From Mantis religiosa (taxonomy: Eukaryota > Arthropoda > Insecta > Mantodea > Mantidae): DNA of 64,000 nucleotides. The notes beneath the pieces are model-generated. The model did no database searches. It was not told the DNA's origin and saw only the letters and a program-made list of their open reading frames with translations. The stretch lies in the NCBI GenBank assembly GCA_030765055.1, contig CM060947.1, positions 224,556,625 through 224,620,624 of the forward strand, in the 5' to 3' direction. Below, piece by piece: positions 1-10,474 of this stretch. The position numbers and the translations under genes were made by a program. Every line of letters begins with the position of its first letter. Position 1 is the stretch's first letter.

Positions 1-30
1 CACGTATCTTCTTATAAAAATCATACTGTC

Positions 31-185
31 GTTCGCATAGTACTCACTACGTTACGTTGTTTTCGACCTTTGCATATTTGATGGTCGTGCTGTACCACTG
101 ACGTAATTCATACCCTGAGTCCATGTTTCTTGTATCGCATGCGAGCGTAAATCTCTCCGGCGTTTACTTCTTAGTAGAGAATACT
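31..185 (+). repeat. Unclassified repeat P, copy 1
   Basis: This stretch recurs in the same orientation at 1840-1990, by eye at roughly three-quarters identity. Shared blocks include GTTACGTTGTTTTCGA and TCGCATGCGAGCG followed by ATCTCTCCGG. No coding potential or family name was recognised. It may be one end of an old interspersed element. Confidence 0.6.
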
Positions 186-519
186 TGAAAGTTTTCGTGA
201 AACAACTCATAGTAAACGCTGGCAGAAAACAGCAAATAATACACATCAATTCACGTACAGCGATTCTCTCACCAACAAACCTTTGGAATGTTGATTTTCT
301 TATACTCATATAAGTATCCAATAGTTCCATTGAAGATGCGAGAACCGCCTCCAGGACGAAATGCGTAGGTCAGGACATGCCTCCATTTGTTGGACACTTT
401 CACAACTTCCATGTGTGTCAGTCTAATGTCATAATCGAATAAAAATGCCACGAAATTTTCCGAGCCACAAAATAGACCGAGCTTGCCTTATGCAAAAATC
501 GTGATCATTGAAAGCTCTC

Positions 520-692
520 GCATATCGATCCGTGTGCCGGTGTGGGTGGTTCAGTTGTTTAAATGCTGCCCTACTGATCCCAAAGTCGCGGGTTCAAATC
601 CGATGGTTTTACGTGTTCATGTCATTAGACATACTAGATTTAAAACAACTTCTGAAGAACAAAATTTCGGAACAATGGCACTGATATGATCC
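520..692 (+). mobile_element. Degenerate tRNA-derived SINE (family F)
   Basis: The head has a pol III A-box-like GTGGTTCAGTTG and a B-box GGTTCAAATCC, spaced as in a tRNA. The downstream part (AACAAAATTTCGG, then GGCACTGATATGATCC) resembles the body of a common insect SINE recalled from general knowledge. It is a single decayed copy with no obvious A-tail or target duplication. The tRNA-like head is seen directly; the family assignment is from memory. Confidence 0.55.
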
Positions 693-1839
693 TGGTCACT
701 GACTGGGGCATAGTAGATGTTGAAGTTAATCCATTGGAAATTCAACATTCCAAAAATACAGAAAGCATGCTGTAGGGATATTAGCTTTACTGTGTGATCA
801 CAGACAGCATTTCCGATATGGCGGATATCAATACATCGTTTCGACTGCATGCTTTATTCAATGCGTTATTAAACAGGTAACACCTGTTGCTGATGGAGAA
901 ATCTCTATGGATCCCGGCAGTGTAAGGAATTCGAGATCGGGAAACCATTGTCTAAAGATGAACCTCATAATTCCATTATTCCGAGTGGAACTATCAATCA
1001 AAGCTTCTTCATAGAGTTCAGTACTGTAACAGTCGATGAAATGTAGTTCCATCCTTTACAATACTGAAACAAAACACGTAAGGAACGGCACAGCTCTGAT
1101 TCGCCATCCAAAAAGGACGCCTAGAGAGTGCAATATGCTAGGAAAGCTATGAGCAGTTCTTCTGGTATAGATAAGGTTGCATTTTGGTTGATTCTGGTGC
1201 ACCTGGACAATGCTGCACGCTACATCCCACACACGTTTTAAATTCCGTCGAGCCTGCCCGATAAACTCCCTGGAAAAAATAATCTTTTAACGGAATAAAG
1301 CACATCCTGCTCGTGTCGCTGTGGAGGGCATCAGGAGGTTTGTGGAAAAACTCTTCCACATCTTCCCCTCTCTTGGAACTATCGAACTATCGTCTTTCCA
1401 GAGTTAGTAATAGATGAGGGAACCAAAGCTACTAGACAGTAGAGAGTGTTGGATAGCAGTGTGTCAATTGTCTTGAGGTAGCGCGAGCGAGCCCGTAAAG
1501 GTATAAGGGTGTATTGAAACCTGGATGAAGGTACGGAAAATGTACTCAGAGAAATAGATACTTCATTCCAAAGCGACCAATAAGTCTATGGACTAAGAAG
1601 AAGTATGTACTCCGTTTTTAAAAATTGTTCCTTATACATATAAATAAAGGCCGGAGATCTTTTTTAATATTTTCAAATCTTTCTAGAGGTATATTGCACG
1701 GGACTGTATTCTCAATCATGACTGACAATGCATATTGCTGACCATGACAACCGCCACACTGCCAGAAGAAACAAAACTGTGGGGTTGTACTACACCTTGA
1801 TCTTGCGTCTGCATACACTTGCAAGTCAATGCTTCACTG
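693..1839. other. No recognisable feature
   Basis: Only short ORFs on both strands, none resembling a known protein. No tRNA-like box, long tract or internal repeat stood out. Confidence 0.5.
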
Positions 1840-1990
1840 GTTCGCAGAGTACTGCGTTACGTTGTTTTCGAAGTTTGCACATTTGCTGGCCGTGCTGTAT
1901 ATCTGACGTCATATATACTTTGCAGCTAAGATGTTTCGCATGCGAGCGCACATCTCTCCGGTCTTTACGTATAAAGAACTCTGTTATGAG
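1840..1990 (+). repeat. Unclassified repeat P, copy 2
   Basis: Direct-orientation partner of the repeat at 31-185, with insertions around the middle (CTGACGTCATATATAC against CTGACGTAATTCATAC). It ends near GTCTTTACGTATAAAG. Confidence 0.6.
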
Positions 1991-2414
1991 TAAATTAAAT
2001 AGATAGTCAATAAAAAATTAAAAAATAAATCTGCTCATCTTTTGTCCTGACATCGAGAGGCTATACCAGAGCACAACTGTCCGAAAATTTTATATATTTT
2101 CTAACCTTCTTTATCTATTCCATCATTTAGATTACATAGTTTGTGCAGACATATCCTAACCTATCCTATCCCTACTCTAACTTATAGCTACTGGAAACCA
2201 GTAGCTTTACAAATTTTCTATCGCAATAGATATTTCACTATAATTCCTACTAAAGTCTAAGTCTAACATTCTATCCGGCTATCGATTGTTAGCATGATCC
2301 GATGTCCAATTCCACTCGACTGGAATTGTAGTGCAGCGAATTTCTCTGACGAGGGATTAGTCTTCGGTTCATGTCTTAAGTCCACATTGGTCGACATCCT
2401 CTATATGTTCCTCC

Positions 2415-2501
2415 CTTCTGATAGAGTAAGCATAAAAAGTTCAATGCCATGCCCGGGATATGAACCACGGATCTCCTGGTTTCCGTCCACGGATCTCCTG
2501 G
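2415..2501 (-). mobile_element. SINE family A fragment
   Basis: On the minus strand this is the 3' half of the family A tRNA-like region. The plus strand shows TTCAATGCCATGCCCGGGAT, then GAACCACGGATCTCCTGG, matching the other minus-strand A copies at 5880 and 33990. The 15-mer CCACGGATCTCCTGG occurs twice (2465-2479 and 2487-2501), a 22-base slippage-type duplication exactly at the junction with the transposase relic that follows. Confidence 0.75.
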
Positions 2502-2771
2502 ATAGGCCGCAAGGGCCCCAATGACAGGGCTTGCTATGCATGGCCTCCACGTTCTCCTGACCTAACGCCATGCGATTTTTACCTTTGGGGCTTCATCAAG
2601 GATCGTGTGTACGTGTCTCCGCTACCAGCTGACCTCCCTGAATTAAGAAACCAGATTGAAGCAGCTGTTCCTACAATTACTGAACACACACTTATCAACG
2701 TTTGGGAAAAACTCGGCTATAGACTTGATGTGTGCCGTGTGACAAAGGGTAGTCACATTGAACATTTATAA
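2499..2771 (+). pseudogene. Tc1/mariner-superfamily transposase, C-terminal fragment
   Basis: The frame reads WIGRKGPNDRACYAWPPRSP, then DLTPCDFYLWG, and ends RLDVCRVTKGSHIEHL before a stop. The WPPRSPDLTPCDF block carries the third acidic catalytic residue of this transposase type, and the RLDVCRVTKGxHIEHL ending is familiar from a very abundant insect Tc3-like family. The N-terminal DNA-binding part and first two catalytic acids are absent. The ATG at 2460 lies in the adjoining SINE A fragment, so the apparent 103-codon ORF is a chimera. The 3' flank ends near 2892 with ATACACCCTATA, a plausible terminal repeat; no matching left end was found. Confidence 0.8.
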
Positions 2772-2859
2772 GGTTCTTGGTAAAACTTTTCGAGTTGCTT
2801 GTTCATTTGACATGTCATTTATAACTTTAAGTTGAATATAATAAATATTATAAACAGAT

Positions 2860-2893
2860 AAAACCCCGATATTCATTTATATACACCCTATAT
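2860..2893. repeat. Probable transposon terminal sequence
   Basis: The sequence closing with TATATACACCCTATA resembles the CAGGGTGT-type ends of Tc-like elements read in reverse. It follows the transposase fragment at the expected distance. No paired copy upstream was identified, so the element is probably 5'-truncated. Confidence 0.4.
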
Positions 2894-3889
2894 TTAGAAA
2901 CTCAAACCAGTAATAACAGATGTAGCAAAAATGACTGATGCTACAAAAAGGTTATTTTACATAAATGGTTGCTTTAGATATATAATTTTGATGTAATACT
3001 TGTTTCTATCTCACTTAAGGCTTGCCTGATACACGAACTTACTTCCAAATGAAGAAGTCTTCAAGGTGCATTCCCAGAAAATACAAAATGTTATTTTATT
3101 TACGTAAATATCTTGAACTATCATGTATCAGTACACCTCCATAAATTAGCAAGTAAGTTCATCACGGCAATGGCAATGCAAATACCAATGTGTTGGAGAC
3201 GCGCGCCATTAGTGTACATAGTTCAAGTAAATAAACTAAGTGGCGCCACTGGTACTTCGTACTACTGGCCGGAGTAGTGTGTCGTAGACTTGCCTCTAAC
3301 TTATGAGTTGTAGAATCTTTTTATATAAAGAATAGATTATGACAATAATTCATTGCAATATTAGTATAGCGTTTATTTTGCAACTTTTGAGAAATACTAA
3401 AATCCCATCATGATATTTTATCCAGCAAATATTTTAAATAGAATAGCTTTGTCGATGAATGTTGTAGCATAATGTTTGTCTAAAATGCGCTATTGATGTT
3501 AGAAGACGGTGGTGTTCTAAAAGCCGCGCGTTGTGGCGATCGTTTTATGGCTGAATAATTCGGTGCAAAAGGTACGAGGGATGGAAGACGGTCAATTAAA
3601 CTCACCTTTGATGATGATCTTGAAGAATTCTGGTAGATTTATTAGAAATGCTTCGGCTGTTCAGGGATTAAGATTTCTATATTCAGGGCGTAGTCGCAGA
3701 GAAGAGAGAATTCACGATGATATGCAAATAAAAATCATGACAATTCTCTTTTCTTCTTAAAATTGTTGTGTGTCGATTCTCCATTCGCAGCAGATGGGAT
3801 GCACGTTGACTGTTTCGAAGACCCAGGTCGGGAAGCCAGATGTAACAGGGTTACTTCGCTGTAGTTTTAATTATTTCTTGATGATTTAA
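2894..3889. other. AT-rich sequence, no identified gene
   Basis: Contains one 75-codon plus-strand ORF at 3533-3760 that I do not recognise. It has no clear domain, membrane segment or codon signature and may be chance. Confidence 0.4.
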
Positions 3890-4200
3890 TTTGATTAAAA
3901 AAGAGTCATGAGATCTCTTGTATTCAGGTGTGGTTTCTCCAACACATCGATAAATCCTTATTTTCCTAATAAATCATTTCTGTTAATTACTTAAAATTCC
4001 TCACTTCTGCACGCCCACTCATCACTATCAAGAGTACCAAATATCTCTTTCTGAAGATTATTGATTTTCCGTTACTATTACTCCTTTATTAATTTTATGA
4101 TTGGCCGATTTACTGCTACGTTATCACATTACGTAATACAATTATTACTACGACCAATCACAAAATTACACATATTTTTACACATTCAAACTAAAAACTT
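3890..4200 (+). repeat. Diverged direct repeat, unit 1
   Basis: Shares AGAGTCATGAGA, CATCGATAAAT, AAGATTATTGATTT, TTGGCCGATTTA and CACATTACGT with unit 2 at about 700 bp spacing. The block GATTGGCCGATTTA ... ACGACCAATCAC is an imperfect inverted repeat, so each unit may hold a small hairpin-forming element. Confidence 0.6.
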
Positions 4201-4587
4201 TTCGTGTTCCCACATCAAGCAAGATTATTGATTTTCTTCTGCTTAGCAATCATTCATCATTTCTTTATATTGTCATTACATGGCCCACTAATAGTCATAT
4301 CAAAAAACAAGAATTTCCAACTGGATATACATATAAAAAGTTCTAACTAAAACAAATCATTACAATTGTTATTTAATTTCTTGATAAATAATTTTTAAAA
4401 TATTGCTTTTTTAACTCTGTGACAGGAATTTGGGACAATTCGTCGTTAATTTGTCTCCATCTTCATCAGCCACACGTTCGGGCGTAATTTGGGACAGGAT
4501 TTCTATGTTGGACGCACAATTCTTTGTCTTCTCGTGTGAGTTTTGGCGGCTATCTATTTCCTCTGGTCACCAATTATATCATCTTAT

Positions 4588-4990
4588 TCAAAATAAGAGT
4601 CATGAGACATCTGTGTTTCAAGGCGTGCTTCGGAATAAAGTTTCGGAGAAGTCAAATTCTGTAACTATTTAATTGTATTAGATTACATTTTGCTTGAACT
4701 TCCTTTCCCATTCACTTCCAACATATCGATAAATTCTTACTTTGTTATATTTATACAGATTCAAACTATTACTTAAATGTTCTTGATCTTCCACCACTTC
4801 ATCACACTCGCCATCACAACATAAATCTCTCTCTGCCAAGATTATTGATTTATCGTAACTATCGTTACTCTTATCTTAATTTTTTGTTTGGCCGATTTAA
4901 TGGCACGTCACCACATTACGTCATATTACGTCATACAATTATTAGTTCGGTCAATCACACAAGCATGTACATTTTTACATATTTAAATTA
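4588..4990 (+). repeat. Diverged direct repeat, unit 2
   Basis: Second copy of the 3.9 kb unit with an internal expansion. It repeats AGAGTCATGAGA, ATATCGATAAAT, AAGATTATTGATTT, TTGGCCGATTTA and the inverted partner CGGTCAATCAC. The TTACGTCATA motif is itself doubled here. Confidence 0.6.
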
Positions 4991-5821
4991 TTAAATATAT
5001 TTACATAATCATTTTTTATAAATTTATAAACTTGTCACACTTCAAACATAACCCAATAGTACTGTTACAACCCTGAATAAATAAATACATTCTTCAATGT
5101 TAACATTATTTGTTCATGAAACTTCCAAAGATGTTTTTACAAAATATATTGCGCAGCAATGTTTCTGCAAACTTGCAGATTTTATTACACACGTCCGTAC
5201 TGTTCGAAATCTCAATGCAGAAGAGAGATGTTAGATGCAGTCAATTTTTTGCTAATAGTGCTGTTGTTGCTATGGAAAATCAACATCTTTCTACTGGCCC
5301 ATATTATATTTCTTTTGCGTGAAGTTCATGGCCATATATTGTGGCGACCTAAGAATGGATGGGAATGGATAAGGAGTACATGGCCAGATCGTACACGGGG
5401 GAGCTTCTCAAAGTAGGGAATGCATGCTTTGTGAGAGGTTGGGGTTTTATGTTTGGTTCATTTCTTCAAAGGGTATGGGTAACACTAACTGAAACTACAA
5501 TTCACTTAATAAGAATATCTACTACAATAACTCAAGGGACGTAAGTGGACACAGCAGCCGATTACCTGCCCCAAGAGGCTGCGCACAAATCCATCTGTTC
5601 AGGCCGAATGATGCTATAAGAAAGAGCGAGAAACCGGCTTACACAAACTTATTATTCAACGAGTGATGAAGCGGGGAAGTGACGTCACCCGTACTACAGA
5701 ACTCAACTGAACTACTATTTGTGACTCAAAACAGTCACTTGTGTCATCTCTCCCTCGCTACCTCAAAGATCAATGGATACATTGATCTTAAAACAAATTT
5801 ACGTTGTATTTTTCACAAAAA
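4991..5821. other. No recognisable feature
   Basis: Overlapping 60-85 codon ORFs occur on the plus strand but match nothing I know. Nothing else stands out. Confidence 0.4.
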
Positions 5822-5833
5822 CAATCTTTTTTT
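5822..5833 (+). repeat. Left 12-base direct repeat
   Basis: CAATCTTTTTTT occurs here and again at 7432-7443, at the outer edges of the two inverted A copies. It could be the target-site duplication of the whole 1.6 kb composite, though T-richness makes chance possible. Confidence 0.45.
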
Positions 5834-6078
5834 ATGGAAGGGTAGAGCCAGACTGAAAAATTCAATGCCTTAGCCGGGATTTGAACCACGGATCTACTGG
5901 TTTCCGTCCAGCTGCTCTAACCATTTGAGCTACTATGGCCAACGTCCAACATGACATTAAATTCTCCAACTGACTCGTGTTTTTCCCAGTAAACCACTAG
6001 GAGTACTCAAACACATGAGACAACTACCTTAATGGCGACTTACTATACTGTAAGTACTTAAAGTACAAAAGTATTAGT
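5834..6078 (-). mobile_element. SINE family A copy (inverted, left arm)
   Basis: Minus-strand order is a leader (GGTAGTTGTCTCATGTG ... AGTCAGTTGGAGAATTTAAT), a tRNA-like region with A-box TAGCTCAAATGGTTAGAGC and B-box GGTTCAAATCCC, and the tail ATTGAATTTTTCAGTCTGGC. The outer end stops at CCCTTCCAT, about 45 bp short of the right-hand copy at 7185-7431, with which it forms a long inverted pair around a transposase relic. Confidence 0.85.
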
Positions 6079-6204
6079 TTATCTTGGCAGGAATCCTGCG
6101 TGGTAGGGATGAGTAGCAACTGTGGTGGGGATAGTGCACCTATCGCCACAAGGCGTCACACGCGTAAGATTACGATAGGGGAGGGCGGTGCATAAGGTGT
6201 TTAA

Positions 6205-6985
6205 AAACAAATTTCATTCTCGAAGCCAGCTCTTATAAACCAAGTTATAATTCTTACTATGGTAGTAATATCCACGCTTTTGTTGTATCTTAAACAGTAC
6301 ATAGGCATTTGGAACAAAACCCTGTTCTCCTCCAGCAGGCATGATAACCATCTGTCGGCCTTCCGACATCGCTGCAGAGTTCCTGTAACCTATTTCACTC
6401 CAGGCATATGGTCCAGTATGTGCTGTATTTATATAAATTTCATCCATATAAACTATATAAAGTTCATTCCGATATCTCAGAATATTTCGTAAATACTTAA
6501 GCCTTTTTGCACGTATGGTGCGATGTTCGATTAAAATTTGTCTGTCACGCTTAGTGGATTTTTTTTCAAGTAATCCTAGCCTTAATGTTCAGGTACTGCC
6601 TTGGAAGTCAGTAGAATTTTTAGCTTCATAAGCACTTTCTTCAAAGTTTGTCTTTGTTTTTCTGTGCTTTAAAATTATTCATAGTTCGCCTAACTACTTC
6701 TGAACTAAAGCATCCAAATTAGATTCTGTGTATGTTCTTAATCTTTGTTTACTGGGCATAGAGAAGGACGTTGTTGCATTAGCACCAATGGCTTTTCTTT
6801 CCTTAATAACTCTCTTAAACTGCTTTCAGACACAACTGTTGTCTCAGGTACCCTTCCCCAGATTTTTATAGCAGACCTAGACCATTGTTCCATTTTTATA
6901 AATCTATGGATATTTGTTATTACTTCTCGTGTTTTTAAATGTATCACTTTATTTCCTACTGTGCTGCTAGGAGGCGTCATTTCTA
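6205..6985 (-). pseudogene. IS630/Tc-like DDE transposase relic
   Basis: Read on the minus strand, an N-terminal segment near 6940-6760 gives KTREVITNIHRFIKMEQ, then ETTVVSESSLRELLRKEK, a helix-turn-helix region. After frame breaks it continues KSTKRDRQILIEHRTIRAK and IVYMDEIYINTAHTG near 6450, then PAGGEQGFVPNAYVLFK. The MDE residues are the probable first catalytic acids, and the xxAGGxxGFVPNAxLxFK block is typical of an arthropod IS630/Tc-related family. The C-terminal catalytic acid is missing: the frame ends at 6214. At least two frameshifts separate the pieces. The relic lies exactly between two inverted copies of family A. Confidence 0.75.
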
Positions 6986-7184
6986 AATGCTCTCAGGGAA
7001 CTAGGAGACAAGCACATTTTGAAACAAGCTGTAGTGTTACCGAGTAGCTCTGCACGTGTTTAGTTGCTCGCAACTGTTACGCAACTGACCTGCGCTTCCC
7101 TCCAGTTGCAACCGTTCTAAGGTGGACTCGTTCAGATACCACTGCGCATCGCTCCGCACTTTTCAAGATAAAAAATACATCTGT

Positions 7185-7431
7185 ACTTAAGGTAGTTGTC
7201 TCATGTGTTTATGAGAACTCCTAGTGGTTTACCGGGAGAAACGCGAGTCAGTTGGAGAATTTAATGCCATGTTGGCAGGTTGGCTATAGTAGCTCAAATG
7301 GTTAGAGCGGCTGGACGGAAACCAGAAGATCCGTGGTTCAAATCCCGGCTATGACATTGAATTTTTCAGTCTGGCTCTACCCTTTCATAGTGCGGCCTAC
7401 ACACAGCTAGTGTGATAGAACAATTAATTTC
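7185..7431 (+). mobile_element. SINE family A copy (right arm)
   Basis: Leader TTAAGGTAGTTGTCTCATGT, then AGTCAGTTGGAGAATTTAAT, tRNA-like TAGCTCAAATGGTTAGAGC ... GGTTCAAATCCC, and tail ending CAATTAATTTC. Inverted partner of 5834-6078. CAATCTTTTTTT follows immediately. Confidence 0.85.
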
Positions 7432-7443
7432 CAATCTTTTTTT
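7432..7443 (+). repeat. Right 12-base direct repeat
   Basis: Identical to 5822-5833. The first bases may belong to the family A end, which in other copies reads TTTCCAT, so the true duplication could be 8-12 bases. Confidence 0.45.
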
Positions 7444-8482
7444 CTTCTTGTTTTTTTTTTTTAACTTTATTGTTCTGTTGACATAGTTTTAGTCAAAAAA
7501 TAACAATAAGTGATTATAAAGTTGGAGCCCCCAGTGCAACACCTGTGAGTTCGATAGTTTCGCCATAAGTAAAAGAATCACTGTGACAATATAATATTTT
7601 ACATTTTAATTAGTTCACAAACCGTTTAACACTTGAACTAAAATGTTTTTATAATTTCTAATATTGTTACCAAAATTCTGTTCACTAAAGCCATGCATAA
7701 TCTTGAATGGAATATCTAAAATAAGCGCTTCAATGTCCAATAAACACATAGGCTTACTAGAGAAACAACTTAAGCTGTTATTGTATTTAAAAAGTGGCTG
7801 CACTGTAATTGCTTTTTTTTTCCTTCAGAAGATTTAAAGTCCTCAAATAACAAGCGTTTAGAACTTTAATAATATGCAAGGACAAATATCAATAATATTC
7901 GTAAGGGAAATACACAAGGTTAAAGGTATGCTAACTAATTTAAATTGTAGTTGACATTAAATCCATAAATTAATGCACTTGGCATATTTGTGACAGCCTC
8001 TTAACATTTAAAGGCAGTTTTAATGTTGTTTTCGAAAGGGGTAACGCCGGGTCAGTTGTTTTCCTTGTACAAAGTGAAAGGTGTAGATGTTGCATATCAA
8101 TGCCAGAACGCACCAGAATTGAAAACAAGAACTAGTTATATGTGTAATTGACTTATTAACTTACTTTGGTTATGTCGGAGCCTTGACCAGCTTGCTGTTG
8201 AATTTGTAGTTGGCTTCCAGGAGAGTGACTGGCCACCAGATGGTTTCCTCTCACTGAAACAAAAGAAAACTGCTGTCACAAACAACACACATTCGAGGCA
8301 GAATGAAAAGTGATATATCACCATCCGTTTCATTCGCGGCGAATCGCTCAGTTCTGGAACGTTCTTTTGTTAATAAATCTACGTTGTCTAGGGGAATTTT
8401 AAGTAGCACAAGCAAAAGTGGTACCAAATGCTAAACATAAAAATCTGAAGAGCTACATTCCCATGATATTTCTTACTAATTT
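7444..8482. other. No recognisable feature
   Basis: AT-rich with short A/T tracts and ORFs of up to 65 codons on the minus strand. No similarity recognised. Confidence 0.4.
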
Positions 8483-8491
8483 GTCTACAAA

Positions 8492-8710
8492 TTTAACGCT
8501 AAGTCATAATGGACGATGAATGGAATGGGTGAAATGATGTTCAAATGAGCCCGGGGTCCATAGAGCTTAGAGTTACCCGACATGCATCTTTCAGGATAAG
8601 GGAAACCCCCGGAAAAACCTTATCTAGGTAACTCACCCTGACCGAGATTCGAACTCGGGACCTCTTGAACGTGAGGCAGACATGCTACCACCACGCTACC
8701 GAGGCGGGCT
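8492..8710 (-). mobile_element. SINE family B, with target-site duplication
   Basis: Minus strand: tRNA-Val(CAC)-like head ending CCCGAGTTCGAATCTCGG, then the family body with the GGATAAGG/CCTTATCC pair and the 3' end CATTATGACTTAGCGTT. GTCTACAAA at 8483-8491 and 8711-8719 is a good target duplication. The tRNA identity is inferred from the B-box and a CCTCACGTTCAAGAGG anticodon arm. Confidence 0.9.
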
Positions 8711-8890
8711 GTCTACAAAATATTCCACAATAATATTCATTCATGTACTTTTTGGCAATTACAAATATCTTTATAGATATAAGATCAAGCTAGGTTGAAC
8801 AACATTATGTTTGAGAAGTGGATCGCCGTCTATGAAATTCCAGTTCTTTGAATGAACATACGTGAACACCATAGTAATTTAACGCTTGGA

Positions 8891-9138
8891 AATGAAATGT
8901 GTAGTGTTTAACGCCCGCTTTTACGACATACGGCACTGCAGGCGATGTCACTGATGATGCATGAGATGATGATGGAGCACCGGTGGAATGAGGTGGTGGT
9001 GGAAACCGGAGGTCCCGGAGAAAACCCGCCCCAACGCCGTGCTGTCCACCACAAATCTCACTTTGCGGTCGCCTGGGATCGAACCCGGGCCGCCTTGGTG
9101 AGAGCCAAGCGGTCTAACCACTGAGCCACGGCGTGGCC
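8891..9138 (-). mobile_element. SINE family C, full length, with target-site duplication
   Basis: Minus strand: head GTGGCTCAGTGGTTAGACCG, anticodon-arm CTTGGCTCTCACCAAGG and B-box GGGTTCGATCCCAGG, resembling tRNA-Glu(CTC). The body runs through CTCATTCCACC and GGTGCTCCATC to a 3' end near AAAGCGGGCGTTAAACAC. Flanks TTTAACGCTTGGA (8878-8890) and TTTAACTCTTGGA (9139-9151) are a 13-base duplication with one mismatch. Confidence 0.92.
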
Positions 9139-9282
9139 TTTAACTCTTGGAGATAGCGTGCTTTACAATTCAAGAATATGATAAAATTTTAGGAATGTTT
9201 AACTGCAGAAAAACTTGTATTTGACGTAAATTGTATTCTTTAACGAATCTATAATTTTCGGTACGTAGATTTTTACTCCTTC

Positions 9283-9315
9283 TCTCTCACTGTCTCTCTC
9301 TCTCACTCACTCTCG
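9283..9315 (+). repeat. TC-rich microsatellite
   Basis: Interrupted CTCTCT/CACT run, about 33 bp. Confidence 0.85.
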
Positions 9316-9532
9316 TTCAGAATGAAGAAGAGTTCACTGGCTATATTAATCAAAATCGTTAAAGCCATTGTTGCGGAATTAAAAATAATGAGCTTTGCTC
9401 TCCATTTTAATAGCAGTTTGACGGAAATCACAAACGCAGACCCACATGCAATTTTATAAATATACTTCCGCGGGATGAAGGATTTACCATATATTTTCAT
9501 TGATATTTCGAAATTCAGTATCAGCGGGAGAT

Positions 9533-9954
9533 GCGTTTTACAAATCTCGGCTACGGCATTGAATTTTTCTGTCTGGCTCTACTCATCCAAACCTTAGCCT
9601 ACATACGGCTAGTGTGGAAGAAATAATTATTTCCATCAATTTACCTAAAAACATAGTGGTTTAACTATGAAGCCTGAGACTAAGTACTTACAGCATAGTA
9701 AGTCGCCACAAAAATGTGCGTGTCTCATAGCGTTTGAGAACTACTAGTGGTCTACCGGGAAACATATGAGTCACTTGGAAAATTTAGTGTCATATCGGCA
9801 TTTTGGCCATGGTAGCTCAGTTGCTTAGAGCAACCGCACGGAGAGTGGGAGATACGTAGTTCAAATCCCGGCTATGGCACTGGATTTTTCAGCCTGAATA
9901 CTCATCCAAACCTTAGCCTATATACGGTTAGTATAAAAGAAATGATTATTTCCA
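9533..9954 (+). mobile_element. SINE family A head-to-tail partial dimer
   Basis: Two tRNA-like 3' halves lie about 320 bp apart: CTCGGCTACGGCATTG near 9547 and CCCGGCTATGGCACTG near 9867. Between them is a complete unit: tail, linker TTTCCATCAATTTACC, AAGTACTTACAGCATAGTAA, GTCGCCAC and the second tRNA-like head. TCAGTATC occurs at 9525-9532 and 9955-9962 and may be a target duplication, although its first bases overlap the family end TTTCCATCA. Confidence 0.8.
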
Positions 9955-10007
9955 TCAGTATCTATGGCTGGATAATATAGAAAATAAATATTGTAATTAT
10001 TGCTTGC

Positions 10008-10160
10008 AACAGCAATTATGGCCGACGATGGGAACATGATGGGATGGTGTTCTCGAAATTCTATTTGTAGCAATAATACCACAAATGGTTCGATGGTGGG
10101 TGGATGAAGATGTACTCGTAGTGATGATGTTCTCGTTGTGGCGTCTCTTGGCGCGCACGA
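10008..10160 (+). repeat. Repeat R, copy 1 (5' part only)
   Basis: GCAATTATGGCCGACGATGG, then CTATTTGTAGCAATAATACC and GATGAAGATGTACTCGTAGT match 43042-43200 and the split copy at 59085/60412. This copy stops at GTGGCGTCTCTTGG. Confidence 0.85.
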
Positions 10161-10474
10161 TGTTTAGACAGAAGAAACCTTTAAAGCTACCTAATTTACA
10201 ATGGTTGTAAAGGTACTTAGGTGCACCTAATTCAGAGCAATGTAGCCATTGGGATGTTAGAAATATTGGCTTCGGTTAGGAAAATTCTGAAGCTTCACAG
10301 AGTTGAAGAAAAAGTAAGTGTTGTGTTAAATCTTGGGTCAGTCTGGCCAAGTCTCGGTCAGGGGGAAGTGTTAAGTGAGAGGTACACCCGACGATATTAA
10401 TAATATTTTCCCTTTAAGTTAAATATTTTAAAAGTTTCGAGCAGGTATATTTACGTTCCGTGAGTGGCGCGTAA

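Noticed and set aside
7280..7360. Functional tRNA gene
   Set aside because: Good A- and B-boxes, but it is part of a repeated SINE unit with mismatched T stem; the same applies to the other tRNA-like hits.
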